Assembly (NCBI GenBank): GCA_031258995.1
Contig: JAIRMB010000043.1
Location: 1 to 26,681 of the forward strand
Length of the DNA stretch: 26,681 nt
Direction of reading: 5' to 3'
DNA from: Puniceicoccales bacterium
GTDB lineage: Bacteria > Verrucomicrobiota > Verrucomicrobiia > Opitutales > JAIRLM01
Shown: piece after piece, positions 6,920 to 14,909 of the stretch
Layout: each line of letters starts with the position of its first letter
How positions within the stretch are numbered: position 1 is the first letter of the stretch
Program-made: the position numbers and the translations under genes
Notes under the pieces: generated by a model
Databases searched by the model: none
The model's input: only the letters and a program-made list of their open reading frames with translations
What the model was told of the DNA's origin: nothing

Positions 6920-8767
6920 ATGTCGCACCTTTCCGAAGACTGGAGTTATCTTCCATTTTCACCGTTGCCCTTTTCCATAGTCCCACATGGGAGTGCGGCC
7001 GATCCGCTGATTCGGGATGATCTCTCCAATCTGGAAGTGGCAGATTTGCCAGCTGATCTGCAACGCCCGACGGAAAATCCTCCTCCAGAGGAAGATTTTT
7101 GTTTGCCGGGGCAATGGCCACCACCTATGGATGGGAACGCCTCGGACCACTGTGCGCAGTGGGACAAATTTATCGAACAATTGAATCGGGAGTCGGAATG
7201 GCAAATTGATGGCCGCTATGATCCCACCGTGATCATCCCCATTTTTTCGCAAAAACTGGTGACCGCGATTACGGAGAACTATGCCGCTGCAAGCGAGCAA
7301 GAAAAGTTCGACATATATCGAAAAGGTCTAGTCCCCTTCCAGCGGGAGCTCGCCCTTCTTCACAGCGAAATGCTCTCCAACCCCGATTGGACAGAGCGCA
7401 TGCGCTTCGGCGCGGCAGACGGGCTGATGGAGTGCCATATTTTTGCGGTAGAATGCGATATTCATCAAAGCCGCTGGGCTATTCCGGAAGATCGAAAAAT
7501 ACGAAATCTCATCCTGTCGGGCGGAGGAGGGAAGGGAATCGCATACCCGCCCGCCTTGAAAATATTGCTGGACCCGATCGGCAATGGAGACCTCGTCGAT
7601 TTCCAAAAACTCAAACTTAACGGCACATCGGCGGGCGGCCTAGCCGCCGCTGCGGCCGCCTTTCATTTGGGCGATTTGGCCGCCATATGCGAGGAAATCC
7701 AACACGTTTCCATGAGTGATTTCGCGGAAACCGGAAGCCGTTGCGCGCGCCGCTATCCCTCGCTGCGCCTGGCCAATTCTCCCGTCGGCTTCAGCGCATT
7801 GGGGCTGGTGGAGTACTTCGACGGGCAGATTGGTAAAAAGGTACGGGACTGGCTACGGGCCAATTTTTCCGATGGGTTCGGCTCCATCTCTTCGCTCAGC
7901 GAAAAACAAATTGCCCGCCTAAAAAAGCTGCAAAGGAAGGACGGAGACGGGCCGGGGGTCGACGGCAGTAGAGAAGAGGAAATGATCACCTTTGACGATC
8001 TTGCCCTGCTGCGATCCATTGGCGCGCCTTTCTACGATCTCGCCCTGGCGCTAACGGACGAAAGTAGCAACCGGGGCGTCTACGCCGATGCCGTTCATAC
8101 GCCCAATTTGCCCATCGCCTTCGCCCTGCGCGGGACCATGTCCATTCCTATCCTGTTCAAGGATCTCAGCATTCCCTGCCGGCTGCTCACACCGGCCGTC
8201 GTGGACGACGGCCGGTGGCACCGCATTGGAGATGGCGGGATGTTTGCTAACACGCCCCTGGACGTGAGCGACGGGCTAAACCACCGGCAACGGCTCGTAC
8301 TTGTCTTCTACGGAAGCGGCCTCGAACGCCCTCACATCGCAGCGGCTGCTGCTCTGATCGGCCCGAGGCAGTACCAGCCGCCCACGGATCTGCTGCAGGG
8401 GCTGAAGTGGGTTCCCGATCTCCTCGAAAGCGCGTTCCAAGAGCGGCTGCGGCAGCCAGGCGGCGGTTCTATCGCCGGAAGCTTTCTATTGGCTCAATTT
8501 TTGGCCGCTCTCATGAAGAGCGCACATACGTTAAAGTTACTCAAACGGAACGTGTCATGCAATAACGAACAAATGAGGCAAATTTTCCAAGACTGTTCCC
8601 GCAACATCATTGTGCTTCAACACGGAAATGTGGGGACGACCGACTTCAATCCGACGGCGCGGCAGAGGAGAGCCGTTAGGCTGTCCACGGCCATCTCCGT
8701 GAAAGCCCATCTGGTACGACTCCGCCGCGAAATTGCCCACGGGATTAGCACGAATAGGGCTCAATAG
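6920..8767 (+). CDS. Patatin-like phospholipase, ExoU-like candidate effector
   Basis: The 615-aa protein has an N-terminal region of about 195 residues with no recognised domain, then a patatin domain. The oxyanion-hole glycine motif GGGGKG is at 201-206, the nucleophile elbow GTSAG at 235-239 (Ser237), and the catalytic aspartate motif DGG at 438-440. All three catalytic elements are present, so lipid acyl hydrolase activity (phospholipase A type) is likely. There is no signal peptide. A long N-terminal extension before the patatin domain and about 175 residues after the DGG resemble ExoU or VipD, which are injected into host cells by type III or IV secretion. With a T3S secretin in the window an effector role is a reasonable inference. 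The SD GGAGG at 6904-6908 serves GTG 6917 or ATG 6920 (adjacent codons). Confidence 0.88.
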   Translation: MSHLSEDWSYLPFSPLPFSIVPHGSAADPLIRDDLSNLEVADLPADLQRPTENPPPEEDFCLPGQWPPPMDGNASDHCAQWDKFIEQLNRESEWQIDGRYDPTVIIPIFSQKLVTAITENYAAASEQEKFDIYRKGLVPFQRELALLHSEMLSNPDWTERMRFGAADGLMECHIFAVECDIHQSRWAIPEDRKIRNLILSGGGGKGIAYPPALKILLDPIGNGDLVDFQKLKLNGTSAGGLAAAAAAFHLGDLAAICEEIQHVSMSDFAETGSRCARRYPSLRLANSPVGFSALGLVEYFDGQIGKKVRDWLRANFSDGFGSISSLSEKQIARLKKLQRKDGDGPGVDGSREEEMITFDDLALLRSIGAPFYDLALALTDESSNRGVYADAVHTPNLPIAFALRGTMSIPILFKDLSIPCRLLTPAVVDDGRWHRIGDGGMFANTPLDVSDGLNHRQRLVLVFYGSGLERPHIAAAAALIGPRQYQPPTDLLQGLKWVPDLLESAFQERLRQPGGGSIAGSFLLAQFLAALMKSAHTLKLLKRNVSCNNEQMRQIFQDCSRNIIVLQHGNVGTTDFNPTARQRRAVRLSTAISVKAHLVRLRREIAHGISTNRAQ

Positions 8768-8902
8768 GGTTACGTGAATCGTAAAATTCGGTCGTAGTGT
8801 TTTAACTCAGGTTGCAACACCTGTACGGGTCATCAATCCGGACAAGCGGAGCGGCGACCGTTCTTCCTTGCCGTCCGGTTTCCTTGCAACGAAATTGTCC
8901 TC

Positions 8903-9658
8903 ATGGTCCAGCTGTCCGACATCGTTGCCTTCTGTACAGAACTGCTTCGGCCAGAACAATTTTCCGACTATCCGGGATCCTATAACGGCCTACAGGTGCA
9001 AAACGGCGGCACGGTGTACAAAATTGCCGCCGCCGTCGATGGGAACCTGGCCACTATCCGCGGCGCCATTGCTACCGGAGCGAATTTGCTGTTTGTCCAC
9101 CACGGCCTTTTCTGGGGTAAACCCTTGCCCCTCACAGGCCGAAATTTTGAAAAAATTCGGCTACTCATCGAAAACGATCTAGCCCTCTATTCCTGCCATC
9201 TGCCCCTCGACGGGCATCCGCAAATCGGCAACAATGCGAGCATTTTGGCCAAACTCGAGTTCCCCAAGTGTGGGGAAATTGATAGCGGCGGGCACAACTT
9301 TACTTTGCCCATAGGCGATGGTGGCAGAGTGGAGCGGGATGTTTTCCGTCGGAAACTGCTCACGTTCTTCCCGCAAACGATCGCTATGGAGTATGGCTCC
9401 GCAAAAATCGGTCGGCTATTGGTCTGCTCCGGAGGGGGTGGGGAGCTCATTGCAGGTCTGGAAGGCGGGACCTTCGACAGCGTTCTCACGGGGGAAGCGC
9501 CCCGTCATTTTTTTGACTTTGTGCTGGAAAACGGCTTGAACGCCTACATTTGTGGCCACTACGCCACGGAAACGTTCGGCGTCAAAAACTTGGCAGAGGC
9601 AGTGGCGGAAAAATTTTCTTTTCCCTGCCAATGGATCAACGAGGATTGTCCCCTTTAG
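8903..9658 (+). CDS. Nif3-like dinuclear metal-centre protein (YbgI/DUF34 family)
   Basis: The 251-aa protein shows the family landmarks: YNGLQVQ near the N-terminus, VHHGLFWG (metal-binding histidines, about residue 70), CHLPLDGH (metal-binding aspartate, about residue 96), an LTGEAPRH segment and the C-terminal GHYATE motif with the last metal ligands. These proteins form hexameric rings with two metal ions per subunit; E. coli YbgI and related proteins have been linked to GTP cyclohydrolase-like or nucleotide-related functions, but the role is unsettled. The start ATG 8903 fits the family N-terminus and has no SD. TTGCCG lies 35 nt upstream with a poor -10 hexamer. The RDD gene follows after 50 nt. 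Confidence 0.9.
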   Translation: MVQLSDIVAFCTELLRPEQFSDYPGSYNGLQVQNGGTVYKIAAAVDGNLATIRGAIATGANLLFVHHGLFWGKPLPLTGRNFEKIRLLIENDLALYSCHLPLDGHPQIGNNASILAKLEFPKCGEIDSGGHNFTLPIGDGGRVERDVFRRKLLTFFPQTIAMEYGSAKIGRLLVCSGGGGELIAGLEGGTFDSVLTGEAPRHFFDFVLENGLNAYICGHYATETFGVKNLAEAVAEKFSFPCQWINEDCPL

Positions 9659-9708
9659 ATTCGGCAAAATGCGCTTGCGGCAGTATGTGCGAGCGGCAGA
9701 GTGGCTCC

Positions 9709-10236
9709 ATGGCTTCCGTGAAAAACGTTCGTCCGGCACCGCTTCCGGGACGGATCCTGGCCTACCTGCTGGATACGATCCTCGCCCTGCTCCTAGCGCT
9801 AACCGTCCTGCTGTGGTGGGTCTATCCGCGCTTTCACGCGGAAGGGTGGACTCTCCTCCAGCAGCTGCGGCAGGAGGGGGTCATGGGCGCCCGTTTTTTT
9901 GCGCAATTGCCCGAGGGGGACCGCTCAATCCTGATCCGACTGCTACTGGTGACCCAGCTGACAGTCACGGCCACCGTAACGGCCTATTTCTGGCTCTCAG
10001 AACTTCTGAGTGGCGGCAGTTCATTGGGTAAATGCATGTTCCGCCTGCGGGTGATAGATGCAAGCAGCGGCGAACGGCCGGGGCCGGGCAAGCTGCTCTT
10101 GAGAAGTGCCGTATCGTCCATCTGTCTGACCGTAAGCTCTCTGTTCCTACTTCCGAATTTTCTCTGGGGCCTCTTCCGCCGGGACCGCCGCTGCTGGCAC
10201 GATCTGCTGTCCGGCAGCAAGATAGAGCGCTATTAG
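9709..10236 (+). CDS. RDD-family membrane protein
   Basis: The 175-aa protein begins with a short cytoplasmic stretch and then PLPGRILAYLLDTILALLL, which contains the R and D residues that name the RDD family. It has three to four hydrophobic segments, the loop SLGKCMFRLRVID (typical RDD GKxxxxLRVVD pattern) and the C-terminal RCWHDLLSG motif. RDD proteins are inner-membrane proteins, some implicated in Na+/H+ antiport or in assembly of other membrane complexes; no specific role is assigned. ATG 9709 is chosen because the RDD core starts about 13 residues later; upstream in-frame starts would overlap nif3. It is followed after 42 nt by the BatD-like gene. Confidence 0.8.
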   Translation: MASVKNVRPAPLPGRILAYLLDTILALLLALTVLLWWVYPRFHAEGWTLLQQLRQEGVMGARFFAQLPEGDRSILIRLLLVTQLTVTATVTAYFWLSELLSGGSSLGKCMFRLRVIDASSGERPGPGKLLLRSAVSSICLTVSSLFLLPNFLWGLFRRDRRCWHDLLSGSKIERY

Positions 10237-10278
10237 CCGCCGTACTTGCCAAATGCGATAGGGGCGGTAGAAGGATCC

Positions 10279-11496
10279 GTGCCTTTAGGACCGCTTCGCT
10301 GCGCCGCATTCTTAGGCTCATTCGCAGCCTTTCCCGCCCTGGCCATCGCCCTTTCGCTGTCGGCTCGCTTTGAGCCGGAGGAAATTGCCCTGGACAGCCG
10401 AGCGCAATTCGTCGTGGAAACGGTCGGGCCGGGCCGGGCAAAAATGTCAGAATTGCCAGATACGGAAGAGATTGCTCTGCGGCGGCTCGGAAGCGCATAC
10501 CGGGTCCGCTCCGACGGCTCGGTGGCATCGACGCTAACCTACCTGGCCACCCCCCAAAAAACAGGGACTCACACCTTTGCGGGAGCTACGGTCCTTGTGG
10601 GCGGCAACTCTGTCCCAGTCCCAACGGCCCGTCTGACGGTGCGCGCTCCAACGGAAGCCGCCCTTCGGAGCGGCCACCTGCCGCCCGCGGTCCAGCGGCT
10701 CCATCTCTACGTCGAAGGCCTACCAAAATGGCTCTACGTGGGCCAAACCGTGCCCGTAGAAATTACACTCCCGGTACCAAATGGGATTCGAGTTCGAACC
10801 AGCGAAGGCGCACCGCGAAAAATAGGGGAAAATTTTTTGCTGGGCCGCAGCTGCGATCTCCCGCTGGAACAAATGGTCGAACTCTGCGATCTCCGCTCCG
10901 GCGAGGCGCGCTGGCGCGCGTCGGTCATGGCTACCGTTCCCGGCGAGCTTTGGCTGGCATTTGCCCTCGGCCTAGAGGTTGCCGAGGAAGTGCCACTGCT
11001 AGAGCAGGGCTCGGCGGCGAAGAACTGGGAGGCGCTTTTCATGGCCGAATCTTGGGCTCCCGTCGTCCTGTCTTCCGTTCGCCATGGCGTCAGCGCAATT
11101 CCCCTGCCGACGGCCGGCCGGCCGGAAGACTTCAACGGCGCCATTGGAAAATTTTTTCTTTCGGTACCGCCCAAGATTCGCTGCGTGGAAGGCATTTACG
11201 AAGTTCAAGTGACCGTGGAAGGGGAAGGCAACTTTGGCACGCTTGCCCCACCGTCCCTTTCTCTAGATCGCTGTCGCGTAGTGCGCCAGACGCGAAAAAT
11301 GTTTCATCCCAGCGATCCACTCGGCTTCCGCGGCTCCATAACATTTTCCTATTTCCTCGCCGAATGTCGGACGGACGAACCGCCCACTTTCTCCTTCGCA
11401 TATTTTGATCCGGAAAGTGGCCGCTACGAGCACCTAAGAGTCCGCATCGAGCTGCCCGCCGTGGGGCAAAAAGAAAAAAATGACACGCGCAACTAA
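10279..11496 (+). CDS. BatD-like exported protein
   Basis: A 405-aa protein with an N-terminal signal-like hydrophobic segment (about residues 8-27) followed by repeated beta-sandwich-like modules. The clearest BatD features are in the last third: GRPEDFNGAIGKFFLS, then a segment with TVEGEGNFGTLAPPSLS and DPLGFRGSITFSYFLAE, matching the G-x-P-x-x-F-x-G...G-x-G-N pattern of oxygen-tolerance BatD proteins. BatD is normally made with BatA/BatB (VWA proteins) and a MoxR ATPase in the periplasm-facing Bat complex; none of these is next to it here. The protein ends without the C-terminal membrane segment usual in BatD. The start GTG 10279 is preceded by AGAAGGA 4 nt upstream; a TTG at 10246 is an alternative. 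Confidence 0.65.
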   Translation: MPLGPLRCAAFLGSFAAFPALAIALSLSARFEPEEIALDSRAQFVVETVGPGRAKMSELPDTEEIALRRLGSAYRVRSDGSVASTLTYLATPQKTGTHTFAGATVLVGGNSVPVPTARLTVRAPTEAALRSGHLPPAVQRLHLYVEGLPKWLYVGQTVPVEITLPVPNGIRVRTSEGAPRKIGENFLLGRSCDLPLEQMVELCDLRSGEARWRASVMATVPGELWLAFALGLEVAEEVPLLEQGSAAKNWEALFMAESWAPVVLSSVRHGVSAIPLPTAGRPEDFNGAIGKFFLSVPPKIRCVEGIYEVQVTVEGEGNFGTLAPPSLSLDRCRVVRQTRKMFHPSDPLGFRGSITFSYFLAECRTDEPPTFSFAYFDPESGRYEHLRVRIELPAVGQKEKNDTRN

Positions 11497-11538
11497 AAGC
11501 GTTGTGGAGAAGAAGAGTCCATCTAGACGGTGTGCACC

Positions 11539-13578
11539 ATGGCGATCCGTAGGGTTGGGCATTTGCTTGCCGCATTTTTACTTAATTTATCGATTTTTAG
11601 TTCCCTGTGGGCCGGACAGTGGGATGACATTCGGCAGAGCCTCACATTTACCGGAAAAAATGTTCTACTTAAATTAAGTGACGACACTTACCTAACGGCG
11701 AACCGCCTCTATTGCGAAGGGGGAGCCATCGGTGCAGAGGGTGCCGTGCGCCTAAGTCGCGGCAAAGATCTCCTGCTTGCAGAGAAATTGCTCTATGAGC
11801 TCGAACGGCAAACCTTTTCGGGGGAGAAGATTCGCTTCCGGCTGAAAGATTTTTACGTGCAAGGGGAATCCGTAGAGGGCGGCATGGGCATTGGCCGCCG
11901 CTGGACCGTTTTTCGCGACGGACGGGCCTATCGGGGCGAACCGGAGTGTCATTCGCCCAATTTTCGAGCCGGAACTATTTCGCTGTCGGGCGACGACGTA
12001 GTGCACCTGGAGCAAGTTGATGTTTGCTTCGGCAGTCGGCGCCTATTTTCCATTCCCCACTGGAATCAAAAATTATGCCAATTTCCGGTTCGGATGAAGT
12101 CCAAATGCGGGCACAGGACAAATTTAGGATTTTATAGCCGCAGCAATCTGTCCTGTTCCGTTACGCCCTGCCTGCGCCTTTCCGCCGACGTGGACTACTA
12201 CAGCGCGCGAGGACTGCTCCTGGGACCCGGCTGTCGATGGGAAGGCTCCTTTTTAGGGCAGGATGCGCATATGGAGCTATCTAGCGGATGGATCCGCGAT
12301 CGCGGAGCCGTAATTCGAGATTTTTTCAGCAGGCCATCTGGCTCCGGGCGAAATTTTTTGGAGGGGTCGTATCGGCAAAAAGTTGGGGAGCATTGCGATA
12401 TCGCAGGTGAGCTGCACCGTTGGAGCGATCCCCGTGTGCTGTGGGATTTCCGTCCTGGCCACTGCGAACATCGCCTCTGTCCCGACAGTCACATAGAGCT
12501 AACTCGTTGGTGGAAAAACTCCATCCTGACGGCGGGACTAGTCCACGGGGGAAACCGTGCCCAGACCAGAACAAAGAATCTTCAACAGCTCCAGCTACGG
12601 ACCGTTCCTCACGCGCTTTTTTCCTCTCCGGCGATTGGCAGCGGCTCTATTATGCTTTCACATAAGCAAATGACAGTAAATCGGCCGGCATTTGGCAAGG
12701 TGGACGGCTCCTATGAGGTGGCGCTGCCATTGCGCTGGCACAATACGCTGATCTTTCAACCCTGCGCGTCCGGTCGAACGTTGCTCTATGACGTCACCGA
12801 CGAAGAAAACTCTACCCATCAGACGTTTGCGCAGGTGGGAGTGGACGTGCGGACACTGATCGAAGGGGATTGGCTGTTAGCGATTCCCCGCTGGGATGTG
12901 GGTCTTGTTCGCCACAGAATTTCACCGCTTTTGCAATATCGACACAATTGGAAATGGGAACGCGGGGCTGTCCCGGAACACTTCCGTAACGATTGTAGTA
13001 TTTTGTCCCCCATAAATTTATGTGAATATGTAATTCCAGACAGAGCAATCGTCAGCGATAGACTGCGGTTGGGGCTGGAAAATATTTTTCAAACCGCGCG
13101 CGTCAGGGGCGACGCCCTACGCACAATAGCAGAGCTTTCTCTCTATGAGGATTTTTCATTTGAAAGCAGCCTCATTCCTTCCGATATTTTTAGCGTAATG
13201 CGGCTCTGGCCGGCAGATTTTTTTTCGTTTAATTTCTTTTCTCGGACGGATGGAAAATCTTTCGTACTCAAAGCATTACGTCTAGAAGCGGAGCTTTGGG
13301 ATGGCAATGTCTGGAAGACCACGTTCGGCAGTGAACATTTGCGGGGTAAGGCTTCCCGTCTGCGCTGGGGCTTTTCCTACGAACCGACGTCGCGCGATCG
13401 ACTGGACATTTCCTTCCGCTACGATGTCCGCCGACACCACCTCATTTCGCAGCGCTACCACTATTTTCATCGTTTCGACCGGAACTGGTCTCTGGCCGCT
13501 AAATTGGGCTTTTGCCATGGGCCTGGCAGCAAAGAAGAGCGCCACACGTTTCGCATAGGGCTGCGGCTAAATTACTAA
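11539..13578 (+). CDS. lptD: LPS-assembly protein LptD-like (OstA/Imp)
   Basis: A 679-aa protein with a clear signal peptide (residues 1-25, ending in SLWA before GQWDD). The first part (about 30-150) has the OstA/LptA beta-jellyroll pattern of short repeats: YLTANRLYCEGG, GAVRLSRGKDLLLAEKL, FSGEKIRFR. The rest alternates short amphipathic strands rich in aromatic residues, as in an outer-membrane beta-barrel, and it ends in an aromatic residue (LRLNY). VRHRISPLLQYRHNW corresponds to the barrel segment conserved in LptD. LptD places lipopolysaccharide in the outer leaflet; this agrees with kdsB in the same window. A total near 680 residues is short to normal for LptD. No SD is visible. The gene ends 25 nt before the convergent macro-domain gene. 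Confidence 0.75.
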   Translation: MAIRRVGHLLAAFLLNLSIFSSLWAGQWDDIRQSLTFTGKNVLLKLSDDTYLTANRLYCEGGAIGAEGAVRLSRGKDLLLAEKLLYELERQTFSGEKIRFRLKDFYVQGESVEGGMGIGRRWTVFRDGRAYRGEPECHSPNFRAGTISLSGDDVVHLEQVDVCFGSRRLFSIPHWNQKLCQFPVRMKSKCGHRTNLGFYSRSNLSCSVTPCLRLSADVDYYSARGLLLGPGCRWEGSFLGQDAHMELSSGWIRDRGAVIRDFFSRPSGSGRNFLEGSYRQKVGEHCDIAGELHRWSDPRVLWDFRPGHCEHRLCPDSHIELTRWWKNSILTAGLVHGGNRAQTRTKNLQQLQLRTVPHALFSSPAIGSGSIMLSHKQMTVNRPAFGKVDGSYEVALPLRWHNTLIFQPCASGRTLLYDVTDEENSTHQTFAQVGVDVRTLIEGDWLLAIPRWDVGLVRHRISPLLQYRHNWKWERGAVPEHFRNDCSILSPINLCEYVIPDRAIVSDRLRLGLENIFQTARVRGDALRTIAELSLYEDFSFESSLIPSDIFSVMRLWPADFFSFNFFSRTDGKSFVLKALRLEAELWDGNVWKTTFGSEHLRGKASRLRWGFSYEPTSRDRLDISFRYDVRRHHLISQRYHYFHRFDRNWSLAAKLGFCHGPGSKEERHTFRIGLRLNY

Positions 13579-13602
13579 CGCTAGTGCTCTTGATCTCCGA
13601 GC

Positions 13603-14709
13603 TCAGGGCGTCGATTTCAATTTAGTAAATTCATTTCCGTAGTAGGCCACGGAATCATTACTGAATTGCGCGAACCAAATATAGATCGGCTCTTTCCGTG
13701 CCGTTGACATTTTTGCCGCCTCGGCCTGCACCGTCTGCACCGTAGTGGACACGGCGATTTCTGCTGCTTTTTCTTTCGGAAAGCGGTAAATGGCCGTCGA
13801 AATATTGCAAAATGTAAAGGAGTGGACACAGCGCTTCCATCCCTCCTTTATAATGTTTTCATAGCAGCTTTCAAGCTGTTGTGTTTCCGTTGTTGTGCAG
13901 GGTTTACCGCTGCTGAGGTTAGGACCCAGAGCCTGACAGACGTAGGCGGGCCGGTTTACGGCGATGGCAGGTTGCACATTGGGATCTTCCGCCTCAGTTG
14001 GACCCGAATGGAAGTAAACTTCCCCTGGAACGAGAACTTTTTTTTTTCCGGTCGGAAAATCGGCCGCCTTCGTCCACCCGTCGGGCCCACCATACAGATT
14101 CCAAATCGCCGCGTTGATTCCGCCTGCTGGCCCAACCATGGAAGGATTTGCAGCATTAACGAGCGCTTCCGTCGGTTCGCCGGTAGATTTTCGGTCAATG
14201 GAAAAAAACAGTCGCACTTCTTGTGTAGTTCTGTCTTGGCAAGGAACTCGCAAAACGCACCTATGGCCGTCTGGGGTGCCGTCAAATTTTGCCCACATGG
14301 AGGCAAGAGCCCGTCGTTGATAGCGATAGGCGGCCTGCTGCTCCGCCGTGCCGCTCTCATTCGGCGTCTGGGTTACAATGGGCGCCAATCTCAACTTCCT
14401 CTGCGGAGATCTGTCTGGCGAAGAGCCGTCTGGCGAGCCGAGGACAGGGGAGGGCATCACCGGATCCGGCGACTGGCCACTACCCGGAAGACCATTCCAC
14501 AGTCTTTTATAGGAAAAGAAAAAGCCGTCCCAGTAATTTTCTTTGGCAAAACCACCGAAGATATACGCGACCGTGACCAGTAGAAAAGCGGCCGGGAAAA
14601 GCAATCCGTAGAATACGGTCAAAACCCTACACGCAATCAGTTTTCCGGTGGAAATAGGTTCGGGCAGGACGGCGCCAACGCGCTTGTCATTCCCCACGAC
14701 CGAAAGCAT
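13603..14709 (-). CDS. Membrane-anchored macro-domain protein
   Basis: The 368-aa protein has an N-terminal hydrophobic segment (about residues 24-51), a Pro/Ser-rich linker (70-120) and a macro domain (about 165-345). Macro signatures are plain: EALVNAANPSM (185-188 is NAAN), GPAGGINAAIW (193-203, the ADP-ribose-binding glycine loop), and SFTFCNISTAIYRFPKEKAAEIA (297-319, the phosphate-binding ISTxxYxFP loop). Macro domains bind or hydrolyse ADP-ribose; the NAAN asparagines and the GG loop are those used by hydrolytic MacroD types. Substrate and localisation are unknown. A membrane-anchored macro domain in an organism with T3S genes could act on host or bacterial ADP-ribosylation, or be a membrane-inserted effector. 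A run of ten A residues sits in the coding strand (14038-14047, residues 221-224). The gene ends with TGA. Confidence 0.85.
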   Translation of the reverse strand: MLSVVGNDKRVGAVLPEPISTGKLIACRVLTVFYGLLFPAAFLLVTVAYIFGGFAKENYWDGFFFSYKRLWNGLPGSGQSPDPVMPSPVLGSPDGSSPDRSPQRKLRLAPIVTQTPNESGTAEQQAAYRYQRRALASMWAKFDGTPDGHRCVLRVPCQDRTTQEVRLFFSIDRKSTGEPTEALVNAANPSMVGPAGGINAAIWNLYGGPDGWTKAADFPTGKKKVLVPGEVYFHSGPTEAEDPNVQPAIAVNRPAYVCQALGPNLSSGKPCTTTETQQLESCYENIIKEGWKRCVHSFTFCNISTAIYRFPKEKAAEIAVSTTVQTVQAEAAKMSTARKEPIYIWFAQFSNDSVAYYGNEFTKLKSTP

Positions 14710-14737
14710 GGCCCACCGGGATAAATTTTTTCTTAAA

Positions 14738-14743
14738 AGTCAA
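14738..14743 (-). promoter_or_regulatory. Possible -35 element TTGACT of the macro-domain gene
   Basis: TTGACT on the minus strand lies 34 nt upstream of ATG 14709, followed by an A+T-rich stretch but no good TATAAT at 17 nt. It is listed because its position matches that of the other TTGAC elements in this window. Confidence 0.3.
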
Positions 14744-14909
14744 GAATTTAAAATGCATAGCGGGTCCATACCTTGAAGGAAACGGAGGATGTATGGATTT
14801 GCGGCATGATCATTTTTAGCTTAGCGTTTTCATCTGCCGAACAGTTATTTAGACTTGTATGCAGAATCTCTACTTGCCCCTAATGGAATGGTTTTTTTAG
14901 GACCATTCG

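Noticed and set aside
8808..8878. Inverted repeats CAGGT/ACCTG (8808-8823) and CCGGAC/GTCCGG (8838-8878) before the nif3-like gene
   Set aside because: Stems of only 5-6 bp, no U-tract for a terminator and no riboswitch-like conserved core.
13822..14583. Plus-strand open frame of 253 codons
   Set aside because: It lies opposite the macro-domain gene, whose motifs are unambiguous; the plus-strand peptide is R/S/P-rich shadow sequence.
14770..14880. Short open frame upstream of comEC (about 37 codons, hydrophobic middle)
   Set aside because: Only a TTG start without SD in frame, and the region is more simply the divergent promoter region of comEC and the macro gene.
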